Part shown: piece by piece, positions 18,963 to 27,962 of the stretch
How positions within the stretch are numbered: position 1 is the first letter of the stretch
Layout of the letters: each line of letters opens with the position of its first letter
Origin: CBDBEU01 sp965204565
GTDB lineage: Bacteria; Pseudomonadota; Alphaproteobacteria; Rhizobiales; TMED25
Reading direction: 5' to 3'
Length of the DNA: 64,000 nucleotides
NCBI GenBank assembly: GCA_965204565.1
Contig: CBDBEU010000004.1
Span: 744,001 to 808,000 of the forward strand
Position numbers and translations under genes: made by a program
Notes under the pieces: model-generated
Database searches by the model: none
What the model saw: the letters and a program-made list of their open reading frames with translations, nothing else
What the model was told of the DNA's origin: nothing

Positions 18963-19031
18963 TCACCCGGCCTGGCCCCTGAGGTGACCCATGGGGCCGG
19001 TCCGGAACCGGTGGCCGCCGAAAACTGAAAT

Positions 19032-19051
19032 TTTGTGATCTAGATCACAAA
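19032..19051. promoter_or_regulatory. Perfect 20-bp CRP/FNR-family operator palindrome
   Basis: TTTGTGATCTAGATCACAAA is a perfect palindrome and contains the CRP core TGTGA-N6-TCACA with the consensus spacer ATCTAG. It lies alone in the 348-bp cspA-SPFH spacer, 70 bp after the cspA stop. A CRP or FNR-type regulator is the natural candidate; which one is present in this organism cannot be told from here. It precedes a possible small RNA ending in the terminator at 19138-19173. Confidence 0.6.
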
Positions 19052-19059
19052 GTGCGGGC

Positions 19060-19173
19060 GGCCATCCGCCTATGTTGACTTCAGCAACCAAGCACAAGTG
19101 ATCGCGGCGGCTGCCCCTCACCGCCAGATCCGCTCTCAGGCCCTCTGTAACCCCCCGGTTCGGAGGGCTTTTT
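19060..19173 (+). ncRNA. Possible small RNA between operator and terminator
   Basis: After the CRP-type palindrome there is no reading frame of note for about 120 bp, then a strong rightward intrinsic terminator. No gene lies between cspA and the terminator, and cspA itself ends 175 bp upstream. A short non-coding transcript or a long cspA 3' UTR would explain the terminator. The start position is a guess. Confidence 0.25.
19138..19173 (+). terminator. Rho-independent terminator
   Basis: AGGCCCTC pairs with GAGGGCTT (one G-U) around an interior that itself can fold (AACCCCCCGGTT), and the 3' arm runs directly into TTTTT. It ends transcription from cspA or from the candidate sRNA before the SPFH operon at 19311. 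Confidence 0.65.
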
Positions 19174-19310
19174 CTTTGGCGGGCATGGCGGCAAGAGCCG
19201 GTGACCCACACCTCACGCCGCAAACTCCACACCTTGCGAATCTGCTATGTTGTGCTCCTTGCGGCGTGCGGTGAACGGCACCGCGCGGCCTGTCAGAGAA
19301 GGAAGCCCCC

Positions 19311-20279
19311 GTGGAAGATCTGCTTTTCGGTTCAACAGTCTTTGTCATCATCATTGTCGTGCTCGGCGCCATCGTGGTTCTCAAAGCGGTGCGCGTGGTG
19401 CCGCAGGGATACAACATGACGGTCGAACGGTTCGGGCGCTACACGCGCACGCTGGAGCCCGGCCTTGGGTTCATCGTGCCGTTCGTCGACCGCATAGGCG
19501 CGCGGTTGAGCATGATGGAGCAGGTTCTCGACGTGCCGACCCAGGAAGTGATCACCAAGGACAACGCCATGGTCGAGGTCGATGGCGTGGCCTTCTTCCA
19601 GGTGCTGGACGCGGCGCGCGCGGCCTATGAGGTCGAAAGGCTGCACAATGCGATCCTCAATCTGACCATGACCAATGTGCGCACGGTGATGGGCTCGATG
19701 GATCTGGACGAGCTGCTCTCGCAGCGCGACGAGATCAATGCGCGCCTGCTCCATGTCGTGGATGCGGCGGCATCGCCTTGGGGGGTCAAGATCACCCGCA
19801 TCGAAATCAAGGACATCAACCCGCCGCGCGATCTGGTCGAGGCGATGGCGCGGCAAATGAAGGCGGAACGCGACAAGCGCGCGGCGATTCTGGAAGCAGA
19901 GGGCTTGCGGCAGGCCGAAATCCTCAAGGCCGAGGGCGAAAAGCAAGGCGAGATTCTGGCTGCCGAAGGTCGGCGCGAAGCCGCCTACCGCGATGCCGAG
20001 GCGCGCGAGCGCGAAGCCGCGGCCGAAGCCCAAGCGACCAGTGTGGTGAGCGAGGCGATCGCCAAGGGTGATGTGCAGGCGATCAACTATTTCGTCGCCG
20101 ACAAATATGTCGATGCCCTCAAGGCCCTGGCGACGGCGCGCAACCAGAAAGTGCTGATGCTGCCGGTCGAGGCAGCCTCGGTGATCGGCGCGATTGGCGG
20201 CATTACCGAGCTCACGCGCGAGGCGTTCGGCAACTCCTCGGGCGGCAGCACCGGTTCGCTGCCGCCGGTCGGGCGCTAG
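19311..20279 (+). CDS. SPFH/Band 7 membrane protease-modulator-like protein
   Basis: Stomatin/prohibitin-type protein of 322 residues, close in type to QmcA/YbbK. GTG 19311 follows the ribosome site GAGAAGGAAG. One N-terminal membrane helix (VFVIIIVVLGAIVVLKAV) is followed by the SPFH domain: VPQGYNMTVERFGRYTRTLEPGL, FVDRIGARLSMMEQVLDVPTQEVITKDN. An Ala/Glu-rich coiled coil (about 190-250) and a Ser/Gly-rich tail follow. It is 12 bp upstream of the NfeD gene; SPFH-NfeD pairs are a well-known membrane-microdomain module. Intact. Confidence 0.92.
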   Translation: MEDLLFGSTVFVIIIVVLGAIVVLKAVRVVPQGYNMTVERFGRYTRTLEPGLGFIVPFVDRIGARLSMMEQVLDVPTQEVITKDNAMVEVDGVAFFQVLDAARAAYEVERLHNAILNLTMTNVRTVMGSMDLDELLSQRDEINARLLHVVDAAASPWGVKITRIEIKDINPPRDLVEAMARQMKAERDKRAAILEAEGLRQAEILKAEGEKQGEILAAEGRREAAYRDAEAREREAAAEAQATSVVSEAIAKGDVQAINYFVADKYVDALKALATARNQKVLMLPVEAASVIGAIGGITELTREAFGNSSGGSTGSLPPVGR

Positions 20280-20291
20280 GGAACGGCCAAT

Positions 20292-20756
20292 ATGGGAGAT
20301 CTCGACGCGATCATGAGCGGGCTTGGCGGCTGGACCTGGTGGGTGGTGGCGGCGGTGCTGCTGGTGCTTGAGCTGATTGTGCCCGGCGTCTATTTTCTGT
20401 GGCTGGCGGTTGCCGCCCTGGCAGTGGCGCTGTCCACACTAGTGGTCGACTGGTCATGGCAATGGCAGCTTGTGTCATTTGCCGCATTGTCGATGATCAG
20501 CATCATTCTGGCGCGCATCCTGGTGGCCAACCGGCCGGTCGAATCAGACCGGCCGATGCTCAACCGGCGCGGCGAGGCGATTGTCGGGCGCGAATACGTG
20601 CTCGATGAGGCGATCGTCAATGGGCGCGGCCGGGTCAAGGTCGCCGACAGCATGTGGCGGGTTTCGGGCGAGGACCTGCCGACCGGCACCCGCATTCGCG
20701 TCGCAGCGGTCGAGGACGGCGTGCTCGCGGTGGTGCGGGCAGAAGGCGAGAGGTAA
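20292..20756 (+). CDS. NfeD family membrane protein
   Basis: Partner of the upstream SPFH protein, 154 residues. Two or three membrane segments in the first 80 residues (WWVVAAVLLVLELIVPGVYFLWLAVAALAVALSTLV; LVSFAALSMISIILARILV). A C-terminal soluble OB-fold follows (MLNRRGEAIVGREYVLDEAIVNGRGRVKVADSMWRV, TRIRVAAVEDGVLAV). It lacks the N-terminal ClpP-like protease part of the long NfeD class, so it is the short membrane-plus-OB type. Intact. Confidence 0.92.
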   Translation: MGDLDAIMSGLGGWTWWVVAAVLLVLELIVPGVYFLWLAVAALAVALSTLVVDWSWQWQLVSFAALSMISIILARILVANRPVESDRPMLNRRGEAIVGREYVLDEAIVNGRGRVKVADSMWRVSGEDLPTGTRIRVAAVEDGVLAVVRAEGER

Positions 20757-20777
20757 TGACGGAATCTGCTGCAGCGG

Positions 20778-21215
20778 GTGAACAGTCCGGCTGACGGTCT
20801 TGGCTCAGTACTTATCAGGGTTTTCAATCTGCTGGCGCTGTTCGTGATCGGCGCAACCATTGTCTGGTCGGCTGTTTATGCGTTCATCGGCATGGCTGGC
20901 GCGGGCCACGCCACGGTGGAGGATATTCTGCTCCTGTTCATCTGTCTGGAACTTGGCGCAATGGTTGGTATCTATTTTGTCACCAACCACATGCCGGTGC
21001 GCTTCCTGCTCTACGTTGCGATCACTGCCCTGACGCGGATGTTGATTGGAATTGTCAATGTGGGTCATGCCGGCAATGAGGTCGGCATGGAATTGATCAT
21101 TATCTCAGGTTCGATCCTGATCGTGACGCTTGACACGCCGGTGATCCGCTTCGGCTCGCACCGCTATCCCTCGCGCACTCCAAAATCGCCTGACGCGGAA
21201 GCGGCGGTGCGCTGA
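20778..21215 (+). CDS. PsiE-like phosphate-starvation membrane protein
   Basis: A 145-residue protein with four hydrophobic segments (LIRVFNLLALFVIGATIVWSAVYAFIGM; ILLLFICLELGAMVGIYFV; VRFLLYVAITALTRMLIGIV; MELIIISGSILIVTLDTPVIRF) matching the PsiE family plan. The conserved acidic residue lies in CLELG and the basic one in ALTRML. GTG 20778 is the likely start, 21 bp after the NfeD stop, so it may be the third gene of that operon. The function of the family is unclear beyond its phosphate-starvation link in enterics. Confidence 0.8.
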   Translation: MNSPADGLGSVLIRVFNLLALFVIGATIVWSAVYAFIGMAGAGHATVEDILLLFICLELGAMVGIYFVTNHMPVRFLLYVAITALTRMLIGIVNVGHAGNEVGMELIIISGSILIVTLDTPVIRFGSHRYPSRTPKSPDAEAAVR

Positions 21216-21254
21216 TCTGCGCGTAGTGTCCGAAAGTCTTGCCCCGCCGACTGT

Positions 21255-22054
21255 TTATGGCGCGTAGCCCGGCGGCAGCGGTGGGTCTTCGGCCATGATC
21301 AGGATTGATATGCGCCGGTTGGCGGCAAGAAACGTATCGTCGGGAACACCGTGTCCGGCAAGGTGCGCCTGACGGCATTGGCGCGATCGGAAAGACAGGT
21401 CCCCCAAGATATAACCATCGCGGGCGTAGAGCCTGGTTGAATCGGTATGGCCGGTAATCTTGATGCGGTTCGGCATCTTGGCAAGCGCCCGGGCTGATGC
21501 GGGTCAGCAATTCACGGGTGCGCGCATGGGGCTCGACTTCCCCTGAGGGAAACATCGAGCGGCCCTCCTGGTCAACCAGTTGCAGGTTGAGCCCATCGGG
21601 CTGCTCTTCAACGATGATGTTTTCCGAAAGCGCGGTAATGTCGGGCATTTCCGCCTAGGATTGGCGCAGCGACGCGGTCGCCAGGGCGAAATTGCGCGGC
21701 TTTTCAATATCGGCCTTCACATATTCGTGGGTGTTGGCCTCCGGGCCCTGCTTGCGGCGCTGATCATGCCGGATCTGGGAATAATCGGAATCCGCGTCGG
21801 TATTCACAACCGCGACGGAGCGCACATAGGGCCTGTAAGGTTTGCCTTCGATCTCGATAAAGCCGGAACTGCGCGAATCCGGCTTGACGCCGAAGGCTTC
21901 GCGCATTGAGCCGGCAACGATCTGAAGTTTTTCCCTGTCCTGGACCGAAAACGAGATGATGAGGACGAAAAAACACACCAGCAAGGACATCAGATCGGCA
22001 AAGGTGACGATCCATGCCGGTGCGCCCTCGTCACCCTTTTTTTGCTTTTGCCAT
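21255..22054 (-). pseudogene. motB: MotB-like flagellar motor protein (OmpA/MotB), broken
   Basis: The stator component that anchors MotA to peptidoglycan. Leftward from ATG 22054 (MAKAKK) a run of seven A shifts the frame, and GDEGAPAWIVTFADLMSLLVCFFVLIISFSVQD continues in another frame with the single membrane helix and the conserved Asp of TFADLMSLL. An in-frame TAG (21655-21657) interrupts after ALATASLRQS. NIIVEEQPDGLNLQLVDQEGRSMFPSG then begins the OmpA domain. A second frame change near 21500 leads to NRIKITGHTDSTR and a third follows in the DRANAVRR region. Dead in at least three places. Adjacent motA is also broken. Confidence 0.85.
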
Positions 22055-22075
22055 ATCACTTGCCCGTTCTGCCGG

Positions 22076-22851
22076 CTAGGCTGCGGCCGCCATTTCGACC
22101 AGACCGCCGCGCTGTTTCTCGGGCAGATAGGCAACCAGCATTTCCTTGATCAGATCCGGGCTCTTGTTCTCGCGGATCTGGAGAATGCCGTCGATCGCCA
22201 GCGTCAGATTGATTCCCTCGATCTTGGACTTGGTGGACAGCTTGTCGGTAATAGGCAGGCAGATCAGATTGGCGATGATCGCACCATAAAGCGTGGTCAG
22301 CAGCGCCACCGCCATTGACGGGCCGATGGTGGAGGGATCATCCATGATGGAGAGCATCTGCACTAGGCCGACAAGGGTTCTGATCATGCCGAAGGCGGGC
22401 GCTGCATCGCCCATCGCCTTGAAGATCTTCTGGCCTTCCTCAAGCCGCTCCAGCGTCAGATCGCGTTCGCGCTCAAGCGATTCGAGAATGAAACCCGGCT
22501 CATAGCGGTCGGCGACGAACTGCACGCCTTTTTTGAGAAAATCATCGTCGATCTCCACGCTTTCCAGGCCCAGAGGACCGGATTTGCGCACCACCGTGGC
22601 GAGATTGGTGATCTCGTCGATCATGCCAAGCGGATTGGTTTTTTCTGGGTAAATGCGACCTTGCCGCCGATCGAAAGCGCCGCTGGGATCGATGCCAGAG
22701 GAAATCTCAGAACCGTCGCCGCGGTGGTGGCGCCGACAACGATCAGCACCGAGGGGAGATTCATAAAGGTCAGAAAGTCGCCGCCAAGAAAAATCGCGAC
22801 TAAGACGACAATCGAACCGGCAACGATGCCAATGATGGTTGCAAAATCCAT
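22076..22851 (-). pseudogene. motA: MotA/TolQ/ExbB-type motor stator protein, frameshifted
   Basis: Proton-channel stator subunit. From ATG 22851 it reads MDFATIIGIVAGSIVVLVAIFLGGDFLTFMNLPSVLIVVGATTAAT (two membrane helices), then hits a run of six A near 22643 where one base is missing or extra. The other frame continues TNPLGMIDEITNLATVVRKSGPLGLE and reaches the family motif MGDAAPAFGMIRTLVGLVQML and PITDKLSTKSK. A single homopolymer indel is enough to kill it, so this could be either a recent mutation or a sequencing error. It is 22 bp upstream of motB, in operon order. Confidence 0.85.
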
Positions 22852-22980
22852 CTTGTCCCCCGCCCGATTGCCATTTTCGGGCATTAAATCTGAGTGGCTT
22901 TACGCCATTGGGGGACGAGACCAAGCGAGGGAACCTAAATAAATTCTAAGGCGATGGCGCGAATTTACCGGGATTAATTA

Positions 22981-23761
22981 GGGTCTGGACTCATTATAAC
23001 CACGAGATGAGGGCTACGGCGCGCGCGATAGCTGCCATGACGTTTTTAATGTTGCGCTCGAAGCGAGTTGCGATGCGCCGCCCGTCTTTGAGGCGGCAGA
23101 ACATGCGTTCGATGATATTTCGCTCCCTGTAGATGGCCTGATCGTAGGGATGTCGGATCTTGCGGTTCTTTCGCGGCGGGATGACGGGCCCGGTCCCGAG
23201 CTCTTCAAGCCGTTCGCGCAGTTCCCGGCCGTCACGGCCTTTGTCGGCGACAATTTCGGCGGATAGCGGCATGGCCTCGATGCAGCGCTGTGCGACCTTG
23301 CAATCATCACGTTTCCGGGCGTCGGGAGCAGGACGCAGGGGCGGCCCTTGTGGTCGCGGACGGCGTGGAGCCCGGTGTTGCATCCGCCTTTGGTGCGGCC
23401 GATACCATGCCAGGGCCCGCCTTTTCCGCCGCCGGTGCCGCGATGAACCTTGATGCAGGAGCTGTCGATGAACAGCCGGTCAGGCGTATCCTCAGTGTCT
23501 GCCGGAGCGCTGAAGATACCTTTCCATATACCGCGCGCTCGGCCCGGCGACCGCCACAGCGCAGCGCATGGACAATCCCGCTCGGCACACGACGATCATC
23601 AACGCGCTCCTTGCCGCGCATATCGGTCGGCAGAAGCGGCGCGATCCGAGCCTGCTGAGAATCGGAAAACCAGAAGAAATCATACATCTCGTTACCTCCT
23701 CATCGGAGGCAATGAAACATCCTCGGATCAAATCGGGAAGACGGTCATTGGGGCCGGACCC
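22981..23761 (-). mobile_element. IS5-family element, copy C, internally deleted
   Basis: Left end GGGTCTGGACTCATTATAAC and right end (complement GGGTCCGGCCCCAATGACCG), TA on both sides. Length is 781 bp. The transposase begins at 23687 (MYDFFWFSDSQQARIAPLLP). Compared with copy A, 60 bp are missing between two TCGGCC hexamers (the segment encoding ADIYGPRKTLFNRF), an in-frame deletion. Further downstream the frame shifts. Exactly the same 60-bp deletion is present in copy D, so C and D share a deleted ancestor. Confidence 0.85.
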
Positions 23762-23816
23762 TAATGGCTGCATGCTCCAAAGAGCACCGCCCTGCTGGCC
23801 CTGGCGTTGTCGGCAA

Positions 23817-23927
23817 TCATTGTCGCTGGTGTAAAATCTGCAGCGCTTCGGCTTCTGCCGCTTCAATTGCGGCCCTGATGCGCGCGCGCCGTATCGGACG
23901 ATCAGGAACATAGCGGCCTTCCGCCAT
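23817..23927 (-). CDS. Possible small protein, 36 residues
   Basis: ATG 23927 to TGA 23817. The start MAEGRYVPDRPIRRARIRAAIEAA is reminiscent of a short hypothetical protein found in Rhizobiales, but the frame ends after ALQILHQRQ, so it may be the N-terminal stub of a longer gene cut by the nearby IS. No function is known. Confidence 0.35.
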   Translation of the reverse strand: MAEGRYVPDRPIRRARIRAAIEAAEAEALQILHQRQ

Positions 23928-23986
23928 ACTGAAACGATTGAACGAGCGGCGCCGCCAACTACAGGCCGGCGCCGCCCGATTGATAT

Positions 23987-25669
23987 TCAGCCGGTCACCG
24001 CAATCGGCGCCAATGCATCGATATCGGTTACCACATCGATGATCACCGGCCGCTTGGCGTCAATTGCCTTGGCCAGAGCAGGCGCCAGATCACCCGGCTG
24101 TTCGACCCTGAGGCCAACCGCGCCCATATCCTCGGCGATGCGGGCGAAATTGATTTCCGTGAAAGTCCACATTTCACGCGCTTTTTCCGTCTGCTCGCCG
24201 CCATAGGCACGGTCGAATCCGCGCTTTGACTGGTTGCCGGAGCGGTTGTTGTTGACCACGATCACCGCATTGATGTTCCAGCGCACCGCCGTCTCGATCT
24301 CGCCGATGTGATACCAGAAGCCGGCATCGCCGGTGAAGCACACCACCGGGCGACCCGGCACCGCACTCTTGACGCCGAGTGACGCCGGGAAGGCCCAGCC
24401 GAGATGGCCGGCCGAGCGGATATAGCTCTGGGTCGGCACCCTCAGATCGAACATGCCGCCCATCCACATGCCGCCATGACCGGTATCGACGACGATGAAC
24501 GCATCGTCGGGCAGGTTTTGCGACAGCTCGTGGCAAATCCGTTCAGGCCTGATCGGCACCGCGTCCGATGTCAGTAGCGAGCGGTAGTCCTCATACCAGC
24601 CATTGATGTGGCGCCGGGCATTGGCGACCCATTCCTTGCGTCGCTCAGCACTTGAACCATCGGCACGGTCAGCCATCATTTCGAGCGTGACCTTGGCGTC
24701 GCCGAGCAGCGCCGTTTCCAGCATGTAGTTGCGGCCCAGAACCTGCGGATCGGTATCGATCTGGATCGACTTTGTGCCCAATTTCGGAATGGTCCAAAAA
24801 TTGGTTGTCATGCCGCCGGTCTCGGTGCCGACGAAGCACACAAGATCAGCTTCCAGCACCACCTTGTTGGCGGATCCGCGCGAATAGGTTCCAACCACAC
24901 CGACATTGAGCGGATGAGAGCCCGCAATGGTGTCCTTGCCATTGAGCGAGGTGGTAACCGGGATCTGCAGTTTTTCGGCCAACGCAATCAGCGCCTTGCC
25001 GGCTTTTGACCAGCGCACCCCGCCACCGGCGACAACCACCGGCTTTTCGGCCATTTCGAGCATCGCCACGGCTTTGGCCACAACCCCCACTTCAGGTGAT
25101 GGACGAAACGGCGGTACCTCGAAGAACAGATCTTCGACATCGGCGTCGATCTCGGCTTCTTCGAGATCGACCTGCCCCTCATTGCCCTTGAACTGAAGAT
25201 GCACCGGCCCCGGCGAACCGGTGACCGCGGTGCGAAACGCCTGGCGCACCATGTCCGGAAAGCGCTCGGCGGAATCGACGGTGGCGTTGAGCTTGGTCAC
25301 CGGCTCGAACGCCGGAATGTCGTCGACTTCCTGATAGGCCCTGCGGAACTTGGTCGCCTGATCACGCCCGCCGGTCAACGCAATCACCGGCGACTTGGCA
25401 AGCCATGCATCGCGCAGGCCGGCGGCCAGATTCATCGCGCCGATGATCTGCGCCGCGCAAATGCCGGGCTTGTGCGAGGCCCGCGCATAGCCGTCAGCCA
25501 TATAGGCCGCCGATTTCTCGCCATGGACGTGAATCCGGCGGATCGACGTCGTTGCCTCAAGTTCCGCCATGGTCCGGCGCAACACCGCAGGCACATGAAA
25601 GATATCGGTGACGCCATAACCGTCGAGCAGGCGCGCCATGCATTGCGCGCCCGTCATCTTGTTGCTCAT
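23987..25669 (-). CDS. Thiamine-diphosphate-dependent enzyme (acetolactate synthase/benzoylformate decarboxylase fold)
   Basis: A 560-residue ThDP enzyme. The N-terminal pyrimidine-binding domain carries the activating Glu in VHGEKSAAYMADGYAR (about residue 50). The central domain (KPVVVAGGGVRWSKAGKALIALAEK) is complete. The C-terminal PP domain has the GDG-type cofactor motif in GDAGFWYHIGEIETAVRWN followed by VIVVNNN (about 445-475). It lies 27 bp downstream of the cyclase-family gene on the same strand, so the two are one operon. Its substrate is unknown; a 2-oxo acid produced by a ring-opening hydrolase would fit the neighbour. Intact. Confidence 0.88.
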   Translation of the reverse strand: MSNKMTGAQCMARLLDGYGVTDIFHVPAVLRRTMAELEATTSIRRIHVHGEKSAAYMADGYARASHKPGICAAQIIGAMNLAAGLRDAWLAKSPVIALTGGRDQATKFRRAYQEVDDIPAFEPVTKLNATVDSAERFPDMVRQAFRTAVTGSPGPVHLQFKGNEGQVDLEEAEIDADVEDLFFEVPPFRPSPEVGVVAKAVAMLEMAEKPVVVAGGGVRWSKAGKALIALAEKLQIPVTTSLNGKDTIAGSHPLNVGVVGTYSRGSANKVVLEADLVCFVGTETGGMTTNFWTIPKLGTKSIQIDTDPQVLGRNYMLETALLGDAKVTLEMMADRADGSSAERRKEWVANARRHINGWYEDYRSLLTSDAVPIRPERICHELSQNLPDDAFIVVDTGHGGMWMGGMFDLRVPTQSYIRSAGHLGWAFPASLGVKSAVPGRPVVCFTGDAGFWYHIGEIETAVRWNINAVIVVNNNRSGNQSKRGFDRAYGGEQTEKAREMWTFTEINFARIAEDMGAVGLRVEQPGDLAPALAKAIDAKRPVIIDVVTDIDALAPIAVTG

Positions 25670-25696
25670 TTGAAATTCCTTTCGCGCGCTGTCACG

Positions 25697-26668
25697 CTAT
25701 TTGATGGCAATCGGATTGACCGGTGAGCCAACTCCGCCGGTGAATGGAAGGGTCGGGGCGACGAACAGGAACTCGTAGACCTTGTCGTCCACGCAATCCT
25801 CGCCAAGCTCCTTGATGTTGAAGATCTCACCCATGGTCATTCCCTGCATCGGAATGGTGATCCAGTGCCAAGGCTGGTTGATATTGCCTTCGGTGCGATT
25901 TGGCCTGACCTCGCAGCCCCAGGTGTCGGACGCCAGCGCTGAAAGCTCGGTGCGCTGAATCCATTCCGTGGTCTCGAAAGCAAGGCCCGGCGCATCGCCG
26001 CCCGGATAGCCCTCCCAACTTCCCTTGCGAAAGCACTCTTCCATCTGACCTGTGCGCACGATGACAAAGTCGCCCTTCTTCATTTCAATGCCCTGGGCTT
26101 GAGCGGTCTTGTCGAGATCCTCGCAGGTGATCGCATAACCATCCTCAAGCGGATCGCGGCCCAGCGCCCGCGCCACGTCAAGCAGCACGCCGCGCCCAAC
26201 CATGCGGTCCTTGGTCTTCTCGATGCCGCATTTCTGCGCGCCGGCGGACGTCACCGTGCGGCAGTCAAAGCCGTTCCACATATAGTCCTCGTAGAACACA
26301 TGACCGAGCCCGTCCCAATGGGTGGCGCATTGCAGCGGCATGGTCACCATGTCGTCGGCGCCCCTGATACCGCGGCTATCGAGCACGCCCGAATAGGCAT
26401 CGGTTCCGGTGCGGATCATGTTGCGGATCGGATTGGTGCGCCCCATCGAGGGATAGGTGCTCTTTGCGCCTTGCGGCCCGTTGTGGTCGAAATTGATCGC
26501 CAGCGAAAACACCTTGCCCTTTCGCACCAGCTGCGCCGCGGCGATGATGTCTTCAGGCGTTGTGTTGTTGAGCGTGCCAATCTCGTCGTCATCGCCCCAC
26601 TTGCCCCAGTTCTTGTACTTTTCCGCTGCGTCGGAGATATCCTTGCGGGTGACGGTGTAATCGCTCAT
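25697..26668 (-). CDS. Cyclase-family metal hydrolase (long form)
   Basis: A 323-residue member of the putative cyclase/kynurenine formamidase-like superfamily (PF04199). The metal-site motif appears as QCATHWDGLGHVFYED (about residue 110), the long-form variant of HxGTHxDAPxH. RGVLLDVARALG and FVIVRTGQMEE follow. The start ATG 26668 is preceded by GGAAAG. Superfamily members hydrolyse cyclic amides or esters (isatin hydrolase, kynurenine formamidase), but long forms are uncharacterised to my knowledge. Paired with the ThDP enzyme: ring hydrolysis followed by 2-oxo-acid cleavage is an inference. Confidence 0.85.
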   Translation of the reverse strand: MSDYTVTRKDISDAAEKYKNWGKWGDDDEIGTLNNTTPEDIIAAAQLVRKGKVFSLAINFDHNGPQGAKSTYPSMGRTNPIRNMIRTGTDAYSGVLDSRGIRGADDMVTMPLQCATHWDGLGHVFYEDYMWNGFDCRTVTSAGAQKCGIEKTKDRMVGRGVLLDVARALGRDPLEDGYAITCEDLDKTAQAQGIEMKKGDFVIVRTGQMEECFRKGSWEGYPGGDAPGLAFETTEWIQRTELSALASDTWGCEVRPNRTEGNINQPWHWITIPMQGMTMGEIFNIKELGEDCVDDKVYEFLFVAPTLPFTGGVGSPVNPIAIK

Positions 26669-27656
26669 TTGGGCAGTTCTTTCCGTGACTTGCGTGTTTT
26701 GACTTAGACCCCGCATCACATCCGTCGGTGATGCGGAACATTTGCTGATGACCTCGTGAAATGATCCTTGCCCGAGCGGGTATGACGGATAGATGGAAGA
26801 AAATTCAGCGTGGTCATTTGACTGAAACTGGTTGTCGGCGTGAAGTCTATTTTGCGGCGGCGGATTGAACAAGCACCCTCACCCTATAGGCCGCCCGATT
26901 TTACCAAGTTTGCCAAGGAGAACGCCATGTCAGTTGAACCGGGTCCCCTCAGACGCCTCGTCACCGGCGAGGACGCGGCCGGCCGCTCGGACGTCACCTG
27001 GGACGGCCCCGGCCACCAGGCCGCAACCGGCATGGGCGGCGGGCGCATCCACACCGATTTCTGGATCTGGAACCAGACACCGCCACTGCTGGACGAAACA
27101 GACGATGCCGCCACACGCGGTTACAATTTTCCAGGCCCCGCCGATGGCGGTCATTTGCGCATCGTCCAGGGCCGTGGCCGGCCGGCCGATTTTTCACGCG
27201 ACAATGATGAAACCGCCGAAGCGCTCCACGCCGCCGTGCCTGAAGAAGACGGCCGCATTTGGAGCCGCGGCGGGCGCGATTCCTTTTCCTCCCACATGCA
27301 CAAGACCCAGACCATCGACTATGCGGTTCTGCTCGATGGCGGGCGCGAGCTTGAGCTCGATGAGGAGACGGTGCGGTTCTATCCCGGAGACTTCGTCGTC
27401 GATGTCGGCGGCTGGCACCGATGGCAGACCCCGCCGGAGGGCTCGAGCATGGCGTTCGACATGTTTTCGCGGCGGAATTCGTCGATGGCCCGGACGGCGT
27501 CCTGCAGGGTAATGATCCGGCGATGGTCGGCGATGCCGCGCTCACCCTGCCGGGCGGCATCAAGCCGGTGCGTCGTGTGGTGGTCGGCGATATCGCACCT
27601 GGAAAACCGGCACTGATCAGCGATGGTCCCTCGTGCCGCAACCAAGCTGTGGCAGG

Positions 27657-27725
27657 CCGAGCGCCACCCGGCAGGCACCTTTGGTGCGCTTGGAGACACA
27701 AACTCTGCATCTGCCGCACGCTCTG
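27657..27725 (+). repeat. Direct repeat, left copy (69 bp) flanking the inserted fragment
   Basis: Begins CCGAGCGCCACCCGGCAGGC and ends CTGCCGCACGCTCTG. It is nearly identical to 27896-27962; differences are confined to a short patch (GGAGACACAA versus TGAAATAAA). It is cupin-gene sequence, present twice because of the insertion event. Confidence 0.85.
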
Positions 27726-27895
27726 ACTTTCACCATTCTTAGTAAAAATTGTAGCCATCGCAGCTCCAATCCCACTTTTAGTAGAAACAGGAGACGAGTT
27801 GTCTCGATCCTGATACCATGCGGCCCGGTGAAGACAGCTTTTAGGGTTTAACATGCAGTTGATTTCATTAAGCTGAGAGGCTGAACCATTGCCGC
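27726..27895 (-). pseudogene. Diverged fragment of the AT-rich serine protease gene
   Basis: Read on the complement it encodes GNGSASQLNEINCMLNPKS, CLHRAAWYQDRDNSSPVST, KSGIGAAMATIFTKNGES. This aligns residue by residue with positions about 50-105 of the protease at 9226-10290 (NGSASELNEINCMLNPES, CLHNAAWYEDRDNSMSPVST, KEGVGAAMATFWTLNG). DNA similarity is also evident (e.g. GAAATCAACTGCATGTTAAA in both). It is not a copy of that gene but a diverged relative. Only this internal segment is present, with no start, no catalytic residues and no stop. Confidence 0.85.
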
Positions 27896-27962
27896 CCGAG
27901 CGCCACCCGGCAGGCACCTTTGGTGCGCTTTGAAATAAACTCTGCATCTGCCGCACGCTCTG
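27896..27962 (+). repeat. Direct repeat, right copy (67 bp)
   Basis: Second copy of the sequence at 27657-27725. It is followed by a further small duplication, GCTCTGGTGCCGC, repeated after GCCTGAC (27957-27989). The arrangement looks like a templated insertion or a break-repair scar rather than a transposon target duplication. Confidence 0.85.

Noticed and set aside
27657..27962. Diversity-generating retroelement explaining the two diverged protease segments
   Set aside because: No reverse transcriptase, no template/variable repeat pair with adenine-biased changes; differences are spread over all bases.
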